This document shows positions 27,101-41,900 of a stretch of 64,000 nucleotides of DNA, in pieces (positions within the stretch are counted from its first letter, which is position 1; every line of letters starts with the position of its first letter). The stretch lies in assembly GCA_008921705.1 (NCBI GenBank), contig VFFE01007669.1:4903265-4967264 (forward strand), read 5' to 3'. The notes under the pieces are model-generated. The model was not told where the DNA came from. It saw only the letters and a program-made list of their open reading frames with translations, and did no database searches. This DNA is from Burhinus oedicnemus (lineage: Eukaryota > Chordata > Aves > Charadriiformes > Burhinidae). Both the position numbers and the translations under genes were made by a program.

Positions 27101-30100
27101 CCTTTTTTCCTTTTTTTATTTTTTTAAAAAAAACAAGCAGCAGCCAAACATTAACAGGACAACAGCTCAACAGCTCAGAAACAACAGCCTTGCCTAGTCT
27201 TGTGAAGAACGGAAAGGAAGGCCATAACCCACCAGGCATCCACCCCTTACAGGGCATCTTATGGCCAGTTCTCTGCAGGACAGCCCACCTTTTTAAGTGG
27301 GAAAGACAGGATCTGGGTCAGAGCTCAGAGTCTCCAAAATAACATTTTTAACATAATTTGGTAGAAGAATATTAATTTTAGAAAGCGTAGCAGCAACAAA
27401 ATTAGAGAATGATAATTACGAAGTCACAACAAAATGAGAATTAGAGGTTTATCAAATCATGAGAAGTAAGCAGTGAAAAGAATTCGAATATGGTCCTCCT
27501 CTCTTAATAACTTCATAATATTTGCGACAGGCTGCATCCAGTTAAAGTGGATAAATATAAAAATCACAAAATATGAATGCACAATATAATCTACTGCTGC
27601 AAGTCATCTGAGCCTTGACAGGATTCCAAGATTTAGAAATCTAAGTGGGCAAGATTATTACTGGCTTTAAAACATGTTCATATGACTCAAATACTACCTA
27701 CATTAAAGCAGCGCTGTCTCAATTCTCCCAACTTATTTAGATGGTCTTTGTTTTCACAGAATACATGTCAAGCTTATATAAAACATGTAAAAGAATGATC
27801 CAGATTAGCAGTGAGACATTAGCTTTAACTTTGATTCCTATTAGGCTTCTTAATTCCATTTCTAAAATTACGAAAATAAATCTATTGCTCCATACACTGC
27901 TGCTCTTGGTATATTCTTTTCAACTCTTCCTATACCAGCTCTACTCCTCAGGGTTATTCTGTTGTGAGGAAGGAGCAATACACTCAGTTGGAATCGGTAC
28001 TTTCAAAAGAACAGCTCAAAGGATAAGACCCTGTCTTCGCACTGGGACTGAAGCTATTAGAGGAAGTGTTCTAATGCTGCTCCTCTCATAGGAAACAAAG
28101 ATCATGGGTATTTTGTCTACATATCCTACCTGCACTAGCACCTGCAGTTGCTGATTTTACAGATGTTGGCAAAGCTTTTAAAAATATTCTGCTACGCCAA
28201 AGTGCATAAAGTAGGAATCTATAAAGGTGATTTCACAGCTCTTTTCAGGTCTAGCATGGTATGCACAGCACAAAAGACGACTAAATTCAGAGAGATGACC
28301 AGATAGGAATTCGATAAATAAGCAGCAGAACTTATGAAAATGCTGTGCTGAACTGACAAAAATAAGCGATTCAGGAAGTTACATGCAGGCATAAGTTTTG
28401 GTCTCACTAATAATCATGGTTTGGTCTTTGCCAAAGCGATCCGAAATTTCTACATGAGTTTGCTGCCTTTTTTTCTTCTTTCATTCTTCTGGTCTCCTGA
28501 CTGTAAAGTAAACTCTCAAATTACCAAAGTTGAAATCAGAGGGTTTATTTATTATTAATTCCACTTCGACAATGTATAGCAATGTGCTGTAATAATGATG
28601 ACAAAGAAAATTAAGGAATTAAGTGACTTTGTTTTGCTTGCAAAAGTCAAGATGATGTGTTTATTGCCCAGTCTCTCTCATATTTACATTTTAGAAGGAC
28701 GTAAATAACACATACTGCTGTCATGAAAATCTCTACTTTGCTATTTTCATCCAGTCTTCTCTTTTTTCATTCTATAAATTAGTATTCATATTTACAATGT
28801 CAAAAGATCACAAAACACAGTGACACAGCATTTCACCACAAGTAGAACTGAGAACATCCTTGTTTCAACTGCTGTACGAAAAATCTTAGCAGACTAGAGA
28901 TGTTATGCCCGTCTCCTGAAGTTTGCTGGGACTATCAAGAAGAATGTAGACTATAACAAAAACCACTTGATACAACCAGATGGGACTCAATTGTTAATAA
29001 GGAGATTGAGGAATTTTTTTCTCCTTGTAGAGATTTATATAGTCCACTTAGCAATAGTAGCTGCAAAGACCTGCTGACAGCATCTTCCCATTCATCACTG
29101 ATCCAGTAGATTGGAATCAGTGAAGAAAAAAAAACGTGAAGGTCAAGAAAAGCCTATTAAGGCATTAAGACATGAATAGTCTTTACAAAATCTTAAGCCT
29201 TAATTGCTGATGAAGTAGCTAATTATCCTCAACAACAAAATTGCCAGTGTATGAAAGCAAATTCAGCAACAGAATTCTAACAGTATCTATCTTTGCCTCT
29301 CCCATGCTAGGTATGAATGGCATACCAAGTTTTTTAGGAAACAGTTAGGATCATCTGTTGGTGAGAAAAACTGCTTTTTCAAAGTCAGAATGAATGGATA
29401 GGCACCAAAGATCTGCAGACTGCCAGCTCCTAACTAAAAAACCAAGACAAAACACCACAAAACCAAACCAAAAAGCCCAGACCAAACCAACCAACCACAG
29501 AAACCCATTGTACCAAGGCAAAAAGCATTCCTGAAAACTGCTTTTATTCTTTTTATTTTCAGTGGCTGAAGAGAGGTGCATATGAATCTTTGCAACCATA
29601 TTCACATTAATAGATTACAGGAAGGAGACAGTTGCAACTGAGCAATTCATAAAAGAATTAGGTTTTTCTTCCTACAGGAATGAACCATACTTAGTGCTTC
29701 CAAGTATCACTGGCCATATTGATAAAATGGAGACAGCCATTATTATCAATGTGGTTCAAAAATTTGATACAGAAGGAGCATGAAGCACTTCGAAAATTCT
29801 TCATGTCAAGATGACTTTCTGTGCACACAAAAACACTAAAAGGACTGATTAAATTCATACTAACATCATAATCAAGACAGATGACACTTCTGAACTATCT
29901 ACAAATGCAAAACAGGCTTTAAATGAACAAAAGGAGGAAAAAAAAAAAAAAAAAACCAACGGTGGAACAATACGGTTTCTCAATGGTTACAATCATCACA
30001 GAAGTTATGAAGGCACTGGACATTTCATTTAAGGCTAGCTTACCCAAGTCTTAAATACTTTTTTCATGTCCACTTGTAAACTAATGTCCTTCCCAATTAA

Positions 30101-32960
30101 TGCAGTTGATGCTGAAGTGCCAGAGTCTGCTATCTGTGAGAAGTATAAGGATAGGAAACTCCTATACAAGGAAACTGAAGCCAGAGGACAAGGTGATAGA
30201 ATATTTAATCCTTCCCAAAAATCCCCTAATCCTATACTTATTTCAAAGGGAAAAAGGAAAAAAGAAAAGAAAGCAGCCAGAAAGAAAGACGAACTTCCAA
30301 AAAGTTAAAAGGAAGAAAGAACTAGATTATAAATTCATTTATAGATAGCTTTTAAATTTTGTGGAATTGTTCACCCACTATTGCAAGATTACCAGAGTAA
30401 CAATGACAGAGAAAAACACATATACACAAGGTAAACAGAGATACAAAAGTCGTACAGAGAAGTCCTAATTATTCAGTCGTAATATGGTGTTCTGAAGCTG
30501 TTCTATAAATACAAAACAGTGAAAATAAAAAGCAAAACATAGATCTCTCAAACTCTGTAAAACATGGTGTACTACTGCTATATATATATATCTCATAATT
30601 ATCCCCTAAATGCAAAAGAATTTTCAATGCCACAGACTCTAAAACTCTTAACAGTGTCCTTAAAAAAGGACTTGATTTTTAAGTAGTAAGTAAATAAGAC
30701 TCTATTTGCATTTTTTGGTTGCATACTGTTTAGTAACACACACTCACGCAAACACACGTACAAAACTTTAAAATGGCAATTTTACAGCCAAATTTTCTTC
30801 ATCATTCTTCTCACACAGACTTGATCATTGTCACTAACAGCTACATTAATCATTCTTAATTTTACTTCCCAAGAGCAGCTGCCCTCATGGTGCAATCTAC
30901 TAAAACAGCTCGACCTATTTGTTCCCACCATCTTCCCTGACGCTCGCTGCTGTAACAGCTCGCCTGGGACAACATATTGTGTTTTCTGCAATATCTAATC
31001 ACCAAACTTTACAGTTGTTACAAGACTAATACAGAGTGGTACGCTTAATCACAAGAGAGACACTTCATTATCTCACACAGAAGAAAAACAAAACCGGGTT
31101 ATATTTTAGATTACTTCTGCTGGACCTGACATGAATGACATTTAAAAAACAAAAGCAGTTTCAATACTGTACAAGCAAGACTTTAACAAAACAGTATTCA
31201 AGTTCTAGATAGGGTATGGATTTTTAAAATCATTCTTTCCTCACTGCATAACACAATGAAGAAGTTGAAGGTACATTTTAAATGAAAAATTAAAAACAGG
31301 ACTACCTCTTGGAAAAAGAAAGGAGTATGGAAAAATAATAAAATCTATTACAGAACATGTACCTAAAGAATTGCAATTTTTTATCTCTAAATGCACCAAT
31401 ATGAAAGGGGCAGTGAAGGAAACTCATATAATTATGTAATGGTTTAGTGAAAACAAACCTTGCTATATATGGAAAAGTGATTCTGCTCCTACTTGTCGTA
31501 TTTAGCCTGATGTCCAATACTAAATAGAATAATACTAAACGGAAGTACTGTACAGGTCTGTTCTAGGAGAACTACATTGCCTTATGTTAAATTGCATATT
31601 TAATGCAAGATTAAATATGACTAGTTTGCTACATAACAATTTTACAAGATACAGAACATAAAGAGTATGTGAATGTTTTAACAATGAATAGATGACATTT
31701 ATGTCTCCATGCCGTTTAAAGCAACACCATATTCACATACATAGCACCTTCCACCTGAAAGCTTTCAAGGCTTTCTTACTTTTTTCTGAATTGCAAGAGA
31801 GATACTAAAAACACCAATATGACTGATTCAGATCTAAGTAAGAAAATTTACCATTCTACCCAAAAGTGTGGAAAAAAGCAGGTGCATTGTGTCTAAATGC
31901 TGTCCCTGCCCATTTATCAGAAGTATGCACTAGAATCCTTAACGTAATGCAACTGCTGAAGGAAAAAAAACACTATTTCCATGTGCACCACACTCAATAA
32001 GCAAAATTACACAACAGTTTAAGAAGGGAACAGAAAAACATTATAGTAAGCAAACAAAATGCAATGTATTAAATAGAAACAAAAGAAAAGTTAATCAAGA
32101 AATGTTATCATGCTTAAAAAAAAAAATCATCAACATATTTTTCAATTATAGGAAATACTGTACCAATTTCAGATTAAGCCCTTGTGTGCCAAGTACATGA
32201 AGAACAGCCAAACCACATCATGGGGAAAAAAATTTATTCTCTCTAAGTATATAGACAATTCTGAGGACAAGGATTTAAAACAGAGTTTTCCTTACTGGGC
32301 AATTTTACTTTTTATATAGACAACTAATGCACAGTTTAACAGCAGATTTGCTGCTACCAAGAAGTGATGTATTTCGTAAACATTTTGAATTTTGTAAACT
32401 AATACTTGTTTTTAAAAGCAATAGTTGTAAACTAAAATGTGTTTTTAAAAGCAATAGTTGATGTAATCTTACTTAAAGCTTCTTGTTAAGAAGACAAATT
32501 CCAGACTTCTCAAGTGTGAGAAGTATCTTCAACTTTCTATGAGTTTAGTTTGTTCCAGAAATCTATTTTGATGAACAGAAAACATTGGTTGTTCATTTTC
32601 TGAGACACACGGAGTTAATGGCAAAATAGTAAAAGTGCTGGAAAAATAGGTAAGTATGATGTATGAATTTAAACAGGACTTACGTTTGTCTTGTTGAAGT
32701 AACAATCTAGCATAAGACAATTCTCCAGTGGAGATACATGTATGATTTCCAATTTTGTAATTCTCCGAAAAGAAATTTCTCCAATGATTACAGTATTCTC
32801 CATGCATTTCAAGACTTGACATATATGTATTAAAAATCCTGACTGACCTTTTCATTGGCTGTCAGCAAAAGATATGCTTCCTTTTAAAATCAGGTCCTAA
32901 GTCTGTAAGAGCCCTTCTTTATGCAAGATGAGGTTGAAGTGATGGTGTGGTAAGTACAAG

Positions 32961-32993
<33 letters not shown>

Positions 32994-35900
32994 TTATACA
33001 CACCACTTAGTGTTAGCTACCAGGCCTCCACTTGGTGGAATTTTTTTTTTCCTTTCTCTTTTTTTCTTAAAAAAAAACACCAAACAAATAAAAACAACTT
33101 TGAGGTAGTTCCTCCCTTGGTGTCAACTGATACAGTTCAAACAGAAACAACAGAGCTATAGAGAAGTACACGGAGGAAGCTGCTCAGCATTCTGGTGGTT
33201 CAACCATTCTCTGCAAAAATCATAATCTTCCAGCACTTACTGACAGTTGGTGACAAAGCATCATGAGAAAAAATATTATCTTTTTTATATATATTAAGCT
33301 TTTTAATAGGTACATGCAACACACATTCAATACTGACATGACGTCAAACGTTTCAGTGTTTTAAGATGTAATGAATTTATTACATTCCACTTTTATCCTT
33401 AAAAAGTCATATAGAGAAGCTGAAAGCTCCTGACTTTGAAAAACTGTCAATAATATGACCTTACAGACCACAGGCCACTTCCCTGCACACATCTTCTAGA
33501 CTTTAAAATGTCTAGACTTATAAAGATCTTGTATGACTAGTAAAGCCATGTGAAAACAGGGGTACACTCTTGTTATATGTGACATCATTATACATTTTTT
33601 CACTTTAAATATTTCAAAAAGCTTTTCAATTTTAAGCTGAAATCTCCACCCTAAACTGCTCATCATGGTCTTCCACGTGACATGTCTGTGAAACAGGTAA
33701 CGCATCCAGTAAGTTGCTAAAATTCAGAGAGAAAGTGTCTATCTTACTAGGTGAGCATACAATTAAAAATATACTGTAATCCAAGTAGAAATTATCTGTA
33801 GAGCCTTGATTCTATTAAATGCTTCAAATTTGCAAACAGTGAACTAGCGATGTTCTTTTTACACATGTATTTTTCAGGTACTTTGCCCTGCTGGGAAAAG
33901 AAGGTAATGCTGGTGGGAGGAGACAATGTGCAGTAGGGTTTAAAACTACTTTTCACAAATCACAACACATGAATGAAATCAATTAAACTCCATTTCCTGG
34001 CAGTAACAGAAGGCTCTTATCCTAGAGAGGATGTGGATAGCACAGCACCTGATGGGATTTCTTTGGTTGCTCATCACCTCAAATGATGAGTAAAGCATCA
34101 CCCACAAATCATGTACTAAAAGGCAGAGGTGGGCCCAAGCTTTCTGACATTTTTACTACTGAGTCTGCTGCTACTGCTGCATGAGCTTGATTTAAACAAG
34201 CATTAGTATTAGTAGCATTCTGGAAGGCTTTCCAATTTTTCCTTACAAACAAACAAAAAAAAAGCCATTCCTAACAGTTTATATTCCAGTAAAAGATTAA
34301 AAAAGTTTATGCTAAGAAAAAAAGCACTTCTGTCAAACAGAAGTTCTTTATTTGCCAAATACTAAAGGTTTCAGAACAACGAAGATTTGGGAGTTTCTAT
34401 CAAAGAAAATTTGAAAAACTCTCCTGTCAGAGAAAGAACTAGGGAAGTTAAAGACAAGGGACATGGTAGCTGCAGAATTTTAAGTGTGGGACCTAGTCAT
34501 GAGCTACATTAGCATTCAGAGAAACAAATTTCTTTACTCTTACTAGCAACAGCCAGGGTGAAACAAAGCTTTCGTGCTTTACTCTTAAAATACTTCTAGT
34601 TCTACTCAAAAAAATGGGAAATTATTAAAAAATATTACACAGATACTATCACAATTGATTTCTAAATAGATTATACTCACAACATATGAACAGCTCTAAT
34701 GAATAATTTGTGCAAATTAGATTTCAGATTTCTCAAATTGCAACAAAAACCAAAAGACTCATTATGGCAGCAAAAAGGTTCTTAAAAGAAAAAAATTGAC
34801 CTAATTTAGAAAATGTTAGAAATAACTAGACACCTTTATTCAATATTCTAATAATTTATATTGCACTTCATAACATAAAACTTACTTAAACATGATCTTT
34901 TCCCAGCTGTGCTTGCACCTCCTGAACATAAATTGCCTCCTCGATGGACCAGCTCAAGTTCCAAGTTTGTTCTGCAGGAAAGACATAATAGTGTTGAATG
35001 GAACAGCACTATTCAAGCTTCTATGGATATGAAAGAGTCACCACAAACTCCCAGCATACACTAAATAAAAGAATGCCGTGAACTAATCTTTAGTGTGAGA
35101 TACTGCCAAAATGTGACTCAGAATAAAAAAAACTTTATCAAGATATTGCCATATGTGATTTTAAGTGGTTTGATTAGCAAGTACTATATTGAGATCTGCT
35201 ATAGTTGTGACTGAAGAATAAATAAGTGTTAATTCTGAGGGGTTTTTTCTGTATGCACACACAACTTCTTGATAATAAGGGACTTTATGTGCAAATCTGA
35301 AAAGACGATATACAGACCAGCTAAATTTCAATCAATCAGATATGTCTATATATAAAGTGTTCTCTTCAATGGCAGTGCCTTTGTTTTGCTTTAAATAAAC
35401 AGAGAGTACAATGGATATGCCATCAAGTAACTAAGTATGAAAACAGTCTGAATTATAACGGAAGCACTGACCTTTATAGATAAGTTAGTTAATAAAAGCC
35501 TTGGAGGTTAATTCTGAATGAAACACTGGTATTCACCGCAGCTCATTAGTATGAAACAGGAGTTGTGTCACTAAATCTCTGCATGTCACATTGACACTCT
35601 CTTTCTTACTATTATTGTAATCTGATACTTAGGCACCAATTGTTTAGGCCAAATTTGATAGCTTTGTTTAATTTTGGAATTGGATGTTTCAGTGCTGCAT
35701 TATCTTTTACCCCCAGCACTTGGAACAAACAATTTATGTTATGTTCTCAGAGAGCTTGTTTTAATAAGTCAACAAACATTCCTTTAATTAAAATAAAGGA
35801 ATATAATTTTATGATTCTGAAATATTATTTTGCTGATTTAATCCAAACTGCAAAGCTCAGTCTAAACATATTTTGTCCTTTAACTAAAAATCAAACAATT

Positions 35901-38900
35901 TGAGGTTCAATATAATGCAACTGAATACATAATAAAACCTATTCTAGAATTTTAGGCATATAATATATCTAAGCTAAGAACACACCCCCACACATATTTA
36001 AGAAAAAAACCTACAGGATGACTACTTTATTCAAAAGAAATTATTTTTTAAGAATTTCAGCTCCATCAGCTTGAAAGAATAACACATTTTTGATATGCAG
36101 TGTTTGTTAAGATACTTTCATATGTTTTTAAAATAGTAACATTTCAGAATATTACTATCCCTAAGTTTTGCAGCTTATGCCACCCATTTCTGAAGGAATG
36201 CTTTAATCCTCTCTACTCAGAAAAGGCAATTTAACATTGATAATGTGCCTGCTCAGAGCTCCATCTGGTTACTGCTGATAAGGGCATCTGTGTGACAGGG
36301 GAATTTTCCACTCTTCAGGCGATTTGCAGTGCTCACTGAACTTCTAAAAATCCACCAGCAAGGAAGCAGGGACAGGGATTTCACAGGGACATTTCAAGCA
36401 GGGACAAAATAGCAACCGTAGATGAGCATGTGCTAGCTCATCATGGAATACAAAGGTAACCAGTATATGCTTTATTTCTACTAACCTTCTGATAACTAAT
36501 TTGTACAACAAAATTAATGGCAGTCTTCCATTAAAACCAAGATAATTAAGTCAAAACCACTACCTGATTGTCTAAGAACAACTTTGTAGATCTAGAATTT
36601 TAAATTTCCCTTTCACCAAGAAATATGCACAATTTTACAAAACAAGCCTCAGGGACAATTCTGAAAAAAACTATTCTCGATACATATGAGGTGTGACATA
36701 GTAGTTTTTGCTATAAGGAACGTAAAGAGAGAGATTTCTGGAAACATCTACTCCATCACACATACCATACCTACTCTCACCTCGCATGCTTCTTCATTGC
36801 CCCCAGCTCCTCAAAGCTAGCAGATTATAATTCAGCTTTCTTGGAAACATAACTATTAGCCTTTTCCTCTAAGACGTCTCTTTCAAAACATACCTAAACT
36901 TTGGCATGTAAGTGCACAGTAGAGAAAGCATCTTCTGTGAAACTGAAAACTTCTCCTTTATAAAATGTTCTACATCATGTACAGCCCTAAATCATTATTG
37001 AAAGAGACTAGTGTATTTCCTGCATAATTCAAGCTCCCTTCTACCTTGAGGATCTGAGTACTATCTGTCCCCTACTGAAGAAAAGCAGAGCTCTCCGTGC
37101 CTATTCTCTCATCAGTGAAGAAAAACTTGGGGCATCTGATACACAAGTGGAACACAGTGGCCTTTGAAAGCATCCTTTGCTATCTCAGCCCCCTCAACGT
37201 GAAGGAAAGAGCAGGAGAAAGAAAATCTATATGAGTGACTGTTTCCTCTATCTAGAAATCTTTGTGTCATTTATTGGAGCAACAAATTTTGTAGAACACT
37301 GGCTTTATCTTCCTCACTTACAGGAAAAAAAACTGAGAAGATGGATTTTGCTCAGCTGTACAGACTCCTGATTAAAAAACAGCCCTACTTCATCCCTTCT
37401 TGTGGGCTTAATTAAAGGAACATATTGGGGCTAGGGTGGGTGATTGCCTATTTCTCAGAATTCATATCTGGACAGAGTAGGGGGAAGTAAAAATACAATG
37501 CCCTTTCCAGAAAGCGAATATATTTGGATGGATCTCCTCCTTCTCTTGGAACAGAAGAATCAAGTTAAGTACTACCATTTTTTTCCACTTCACTTTACAA
37601 AAGACAACACATATATGAAAAAACCCAGACACTGAGACACAGACTGGAAGGAAAGAACACAGGGTTCTGATATTAGTCTATACGTAGCGGACAGCAAAAC
37701 CAAAAGCTTTGTTTACACAGCCAACAAAAGCACGAGACCTATTGCTATGCAATGCAGAAACAGTCCTCCAAGATACTGCCACAAATGACACTCGTCAATG
37801 CTATGAATGTGGGGCTATTAAAATTAAAGCTAGGCACATGTGATTTGTGAACAACACACTATATTAATCTCATACATGTCAGCAAAGACAAGGAGGAATG
37901 CATACGAAAAGGGCATAAATTTAACAAGGTAAGACTGTAGGGAAAGGGGGAGGTAGCTAAGGAGCTGCTTTTCCAGCTGTGCATGCAAATCAGGATGCCA
38001 AGATCCCAAGTGCCTCTTTTGCTAGGAAAACAGACAGGGGCTAGCTCTCCCACTAGGTGGTAGAGAATTTGCTTGTAATTTCTTTTCTCTGCTACCAGTG
38101 ACATCTGTCTGGGTAAGCACAAGTGAGGTAAGAAAAGTAAGTTCCTATTTTCCCAAAGCAGAAAGGATAAGCTGGGGCAAGTGTCTATGTCTTGTTTAAC
38201 CAGTAGTATTCCTATTCCAGCATGCAGAAATCCACTTCAAAGCTGGCCTTCAGCTGTGAACTAGCATCTTTTAAGACAACTGCAGATGATGTCATTTTCT
38301 GATTTAAAATGGAATATGACTTACAATAAAATTAAGCATGTTTAATTCACTTGCAAATATATGGAGTCAATAAAAATATTAATGCATTCAAATGCTTATT
38401 TAACAGGGGCTGCTTATCATCTTGACCACTTTATCTGTAGGTTAGATTAAATACCAGGAAGAAATGAATAACAGCTGTAGGTGGTCTGACCAAAAACAAT
38501 TAAATGTTTCAGAATACATGAAACTAAAAATGCTCAGAGGTAATTGGTTGGTAAGGAACACAAGGATATCATTATCTCAAAAAGAATTGGATGGAAGTAA
38601 GAAAGAAACAGGCTGAATGACAGAAATAACTTCCAGAAAGCAAGTTACTTCAGCCTGTAATTTAAATTGTGGATAGTCCTTTGTTTGGACACTTAAAATT
38701 AAACAAAACACACTAGAAATCATACAAAGAAAACTCTTTCAGTCTGGGAGATGATCAGCTCACCTATCTATTTCTGAAAATACAAACTGTAAGGTTACAG
38801 TCAAATGTCTTTTTAAAAGTTTGGGGTTTTTTAACCTGTAGTTCTTATGCAATTATCAAGTAGTAGAAGCCTGTGAATCTGGATTGCTGCATTGAAAGGC

Positions 38901-41900
38901 AAGAGAAATTAACCATTTTGTAGCTGATCTGTCAGACGCTCTCATAAGTGATCTGACGAGTTATGGTAACAATAGGGAAGGCTGGGTCCAACACCTGAAA
39001 TCCTTCAGCCAAGGATAAACAGCAAATTGCTGCTACCAGTCTAACCTAACAAAAGAAGAGGTCACTATGAGTACAGGTGGCATATCCTAATCTTAATGGT
39101 CAACCATGATTTCTCCCTCCAGCACTGCAAGCAGCAATGAAATGCTGTTCTGGTATGAGGTATTTTTAACTCTTGGAACGAAAACAGGAATCTTGGGCTT
39201 AGGGTGTTAATATAAAAATCATAAAATATAGATATTTAAAATGTGTTTAGCTAGCATTTTTAAAATTAGATAAAATTACACACAGAAATATATTCTAACA
39301 CCATTTTTTGCACCTTAAATGGCACGTCAAGTTCCAGTTATGAGTAATCATACTTGTAATCATATAGGAAACATTGAGTCCTTTGTATTTTTGGAAGGGT
39401 ATTAACTTGTATTGAGTCAAAACATCATTGCTAAAAATCTCAACATTATTTATCCTTGTATAGCATATACCACTTAAAGTAATACAGAATAACGTTTTAA
39501 CTTGCTATGTATAAAATTTAATTGCTCTTCCCAATCAAGGCACAGTTGAGATACTCTTAAAGAATACAGATAATATTTCTTTTAATAGAATTACACAATA
39601 ATCTAGGTTGGAAGAGAATTCTGAAGATCAGATGGTCCAACCTTCTGTCAAAAGCTGAGCCTTAGACTTGATTATCGAGAGTCCTGCTGATCCAAGTCTT
39701 GAATATTTGCACTGCTGACATAGTAAAGACACTCAGCAACCAGAGTTTATGAAACTGCAGTAAGAAGTGCTACTCGATGATATCACTTGTATGCTTGCGC
39801 TTCCTCCACAGTCAGCACCTTCCCTGCAGGCCTCAGTAAGTCAGAGTTTAGAAAATTATTTGCTTAATGAGTATTTCAAATTCTTATGCGAAAACCCTGC
39901 ATTACAGTAAATCTGAACAGATTAACCATTCAGTGCATCTTAACATTAATGGTATAGATGAAAGGCGGGACTGTCTTGGAGATGGTGTCTGTGACACTGA
40001 CAGCCATAAAACATGAATCAAACATCACAGAGAAAATGCTGGTATTTTTGACAAGTCTTATTCACAGGAAGAGAGATTCCTGGTTGCTGATGTAGACACG
40101 GCTCTTTCTGTGATACCCATTTAAGTAAATAAAACTAATGTCTGATGGAGAGATTAAAAACACCCTGTGATTTAAAAACGACCAATACGGCAGTCGGATA
40201 GAAATAACCTCACTCTGCTAAATAATAGTAAGAAAGATTTGACAGTTTGAGAAAAGAAGGTAGAAAAAGAAATTAAATATAAAATTTTGATATTTGGAAA
40301 GAAAAACCTTGAATACAGAAGAAAACTAAATAAGCAGAAGACTAAATGTTATCCAGGTTTTGTGCCACTGCTGTATATACTAAAAATGAACTGAGGCACA
40401 TCTTTCCATCTTGCATATGCCTGCATATGAAAATCAGAAAATGTAACTTTCGTGTACTAAATACTTTTTGGAGAGGATGGAATATTTTAAATTTTTAAAT
40501 TTATTTTTTTAAAGAAGAAAACTATCTGGTGAGTAATACTGTGAGTAACGCAAAAGAAAAAATTTAAAAAGAAAAACATACCCACCTGGCTACCGAATAC
40601 ATAAACAGAAAATCATTGTCAGGTGATCCAGGACTCTTACTATAATCTGTATACTTTTTCTGTGTGGTACTTTTTATATCTTTCATTACAGATTCCATTT
40701 CTTTACTGAGATTAGTTTCAGACTATGAACAAAGATACAAAAGAAGATTAGTTAATTTTACCTGAAGAAATGCAATAGCTGATTGCAAAGTGTAGCACTT
40801 TCACATTTATAAAAACATATTTGCAGGTTATGAAAAAATATGCATTATAAGCCAATACTCTGTCTTGTAGAACTGTTATAATATTCTAAAAGTTATTCTG
40901 ATTTGTTCTGAATATGAAAACATCACTGTTTTGTCTCCTAAGTTCAAAATCTCACTGCTTGCTTTATTTTAAAGTATATTTGCATTGCATAAGTATACGA
41001 AAATAACACGAGTATCTCCATCAAGACTCAAAGGCTACCAAATTGTAATAGCATTAATTCTATCATTCAGAAAGACCTCATGAAGCTTTGTAATACATGA
41101 GCATCTGCAAACTGCTCTTTCTGTAAAACAAATAATCCATACCTTAAAATGTTCTTAATAGACATTCTTTAAATAGCTTCCAGTTACAAGGATATTAGTG
41201 TTTTTACGTTGTGAAGAAAGGCTAAATGAATTTTATATTACATGACTCAATTCTATGTAAGTTACTACATAGAGAAGTGAAAACGTACTCCATAAAAAAT
41301 TATAGTAACCACATTTTGTCATAGCTTTTTAGTTGTTTTAGTAGGTAATACAGTAAGTGCTGTAAATATTTAAAATTTCTTGATACTAAGGAAGAAGAAA
41401 AAAAAAAAGTATGCTATCTTCCATATCAGAAGAAAATGAAGTTTCCCAGGTTGCCGAGTTTCTAAGAGGTCATAAATGCAACATAATGTAAAAACTGAAA
41501 GGTAGAGGCAAATTAACAAGGATCTTTCTGCCTTACACTGATGCTTACTGGGAAAGTTCCCAGCTGTTCTTGAAGATCTTCCACCTCTTGTACAAGGTCT
41601 TGCATACGCTTGTTACTATGACTTTGCCAAAGGCTTCTTTCCACATTGTTTCCAGGATAACAAGGAAGAACACTGTTAGCAAACTGCCTACAGAGGGGAC
41701 AGGTAAATTCTCCTTTGTCCACTGAAAAACCCTGGAGGACCTGGTCATTCTACGAGAAAATAAAGAATATGCAGCTGAAATTTGCAAAACATTATAATTT
41801 TGATATTTCAGGTGTATAGCTAAAGGATTAAGTATAAAACCAAAAACTGTAAAGAAAGAATAATTGGAATAGCTCCTCATTTTAGTGAAAAAGTTCTTAA

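Larger units (their letters stand above)
24305..34885 (-). other. UBR3: UBR3 intron e9-e10 (longest, 10.6 kb)
   Basis: 10,581 bp, GT-AG. It holds A20 at 26156-26175, A18 at 29938-29955, an A/C-rich island at 29432-29510, a 33-bp tandem duplication at 32395-32460 and A30 at 32961-32990. Two motif-dense blocks (25760-25920, 26176-26420) are listed as candidate regulatory elements. No CR1 was seen. Confidence 0.88.

Noticed and set aside
28219..28407. Minus-strand frame with [10 protein letters not shown], considered as the exon carrying CLNQLFHV
   Set aside because: The similarity is limited to a few residues and there are no splice sites. The true exon is at 24199-24304 with a near-complete match.
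29351..29605. 84-codon minus-strand frame rich in Trp, Phe and Gly
   Set aside because: Caused by the stop-free A/C-rich island at 29432-29510.
32961..32990. A30 run as the tail of a processed pseudogene
   Set aside because: No coding remnant or convincing target-site duplication is visible upstream.
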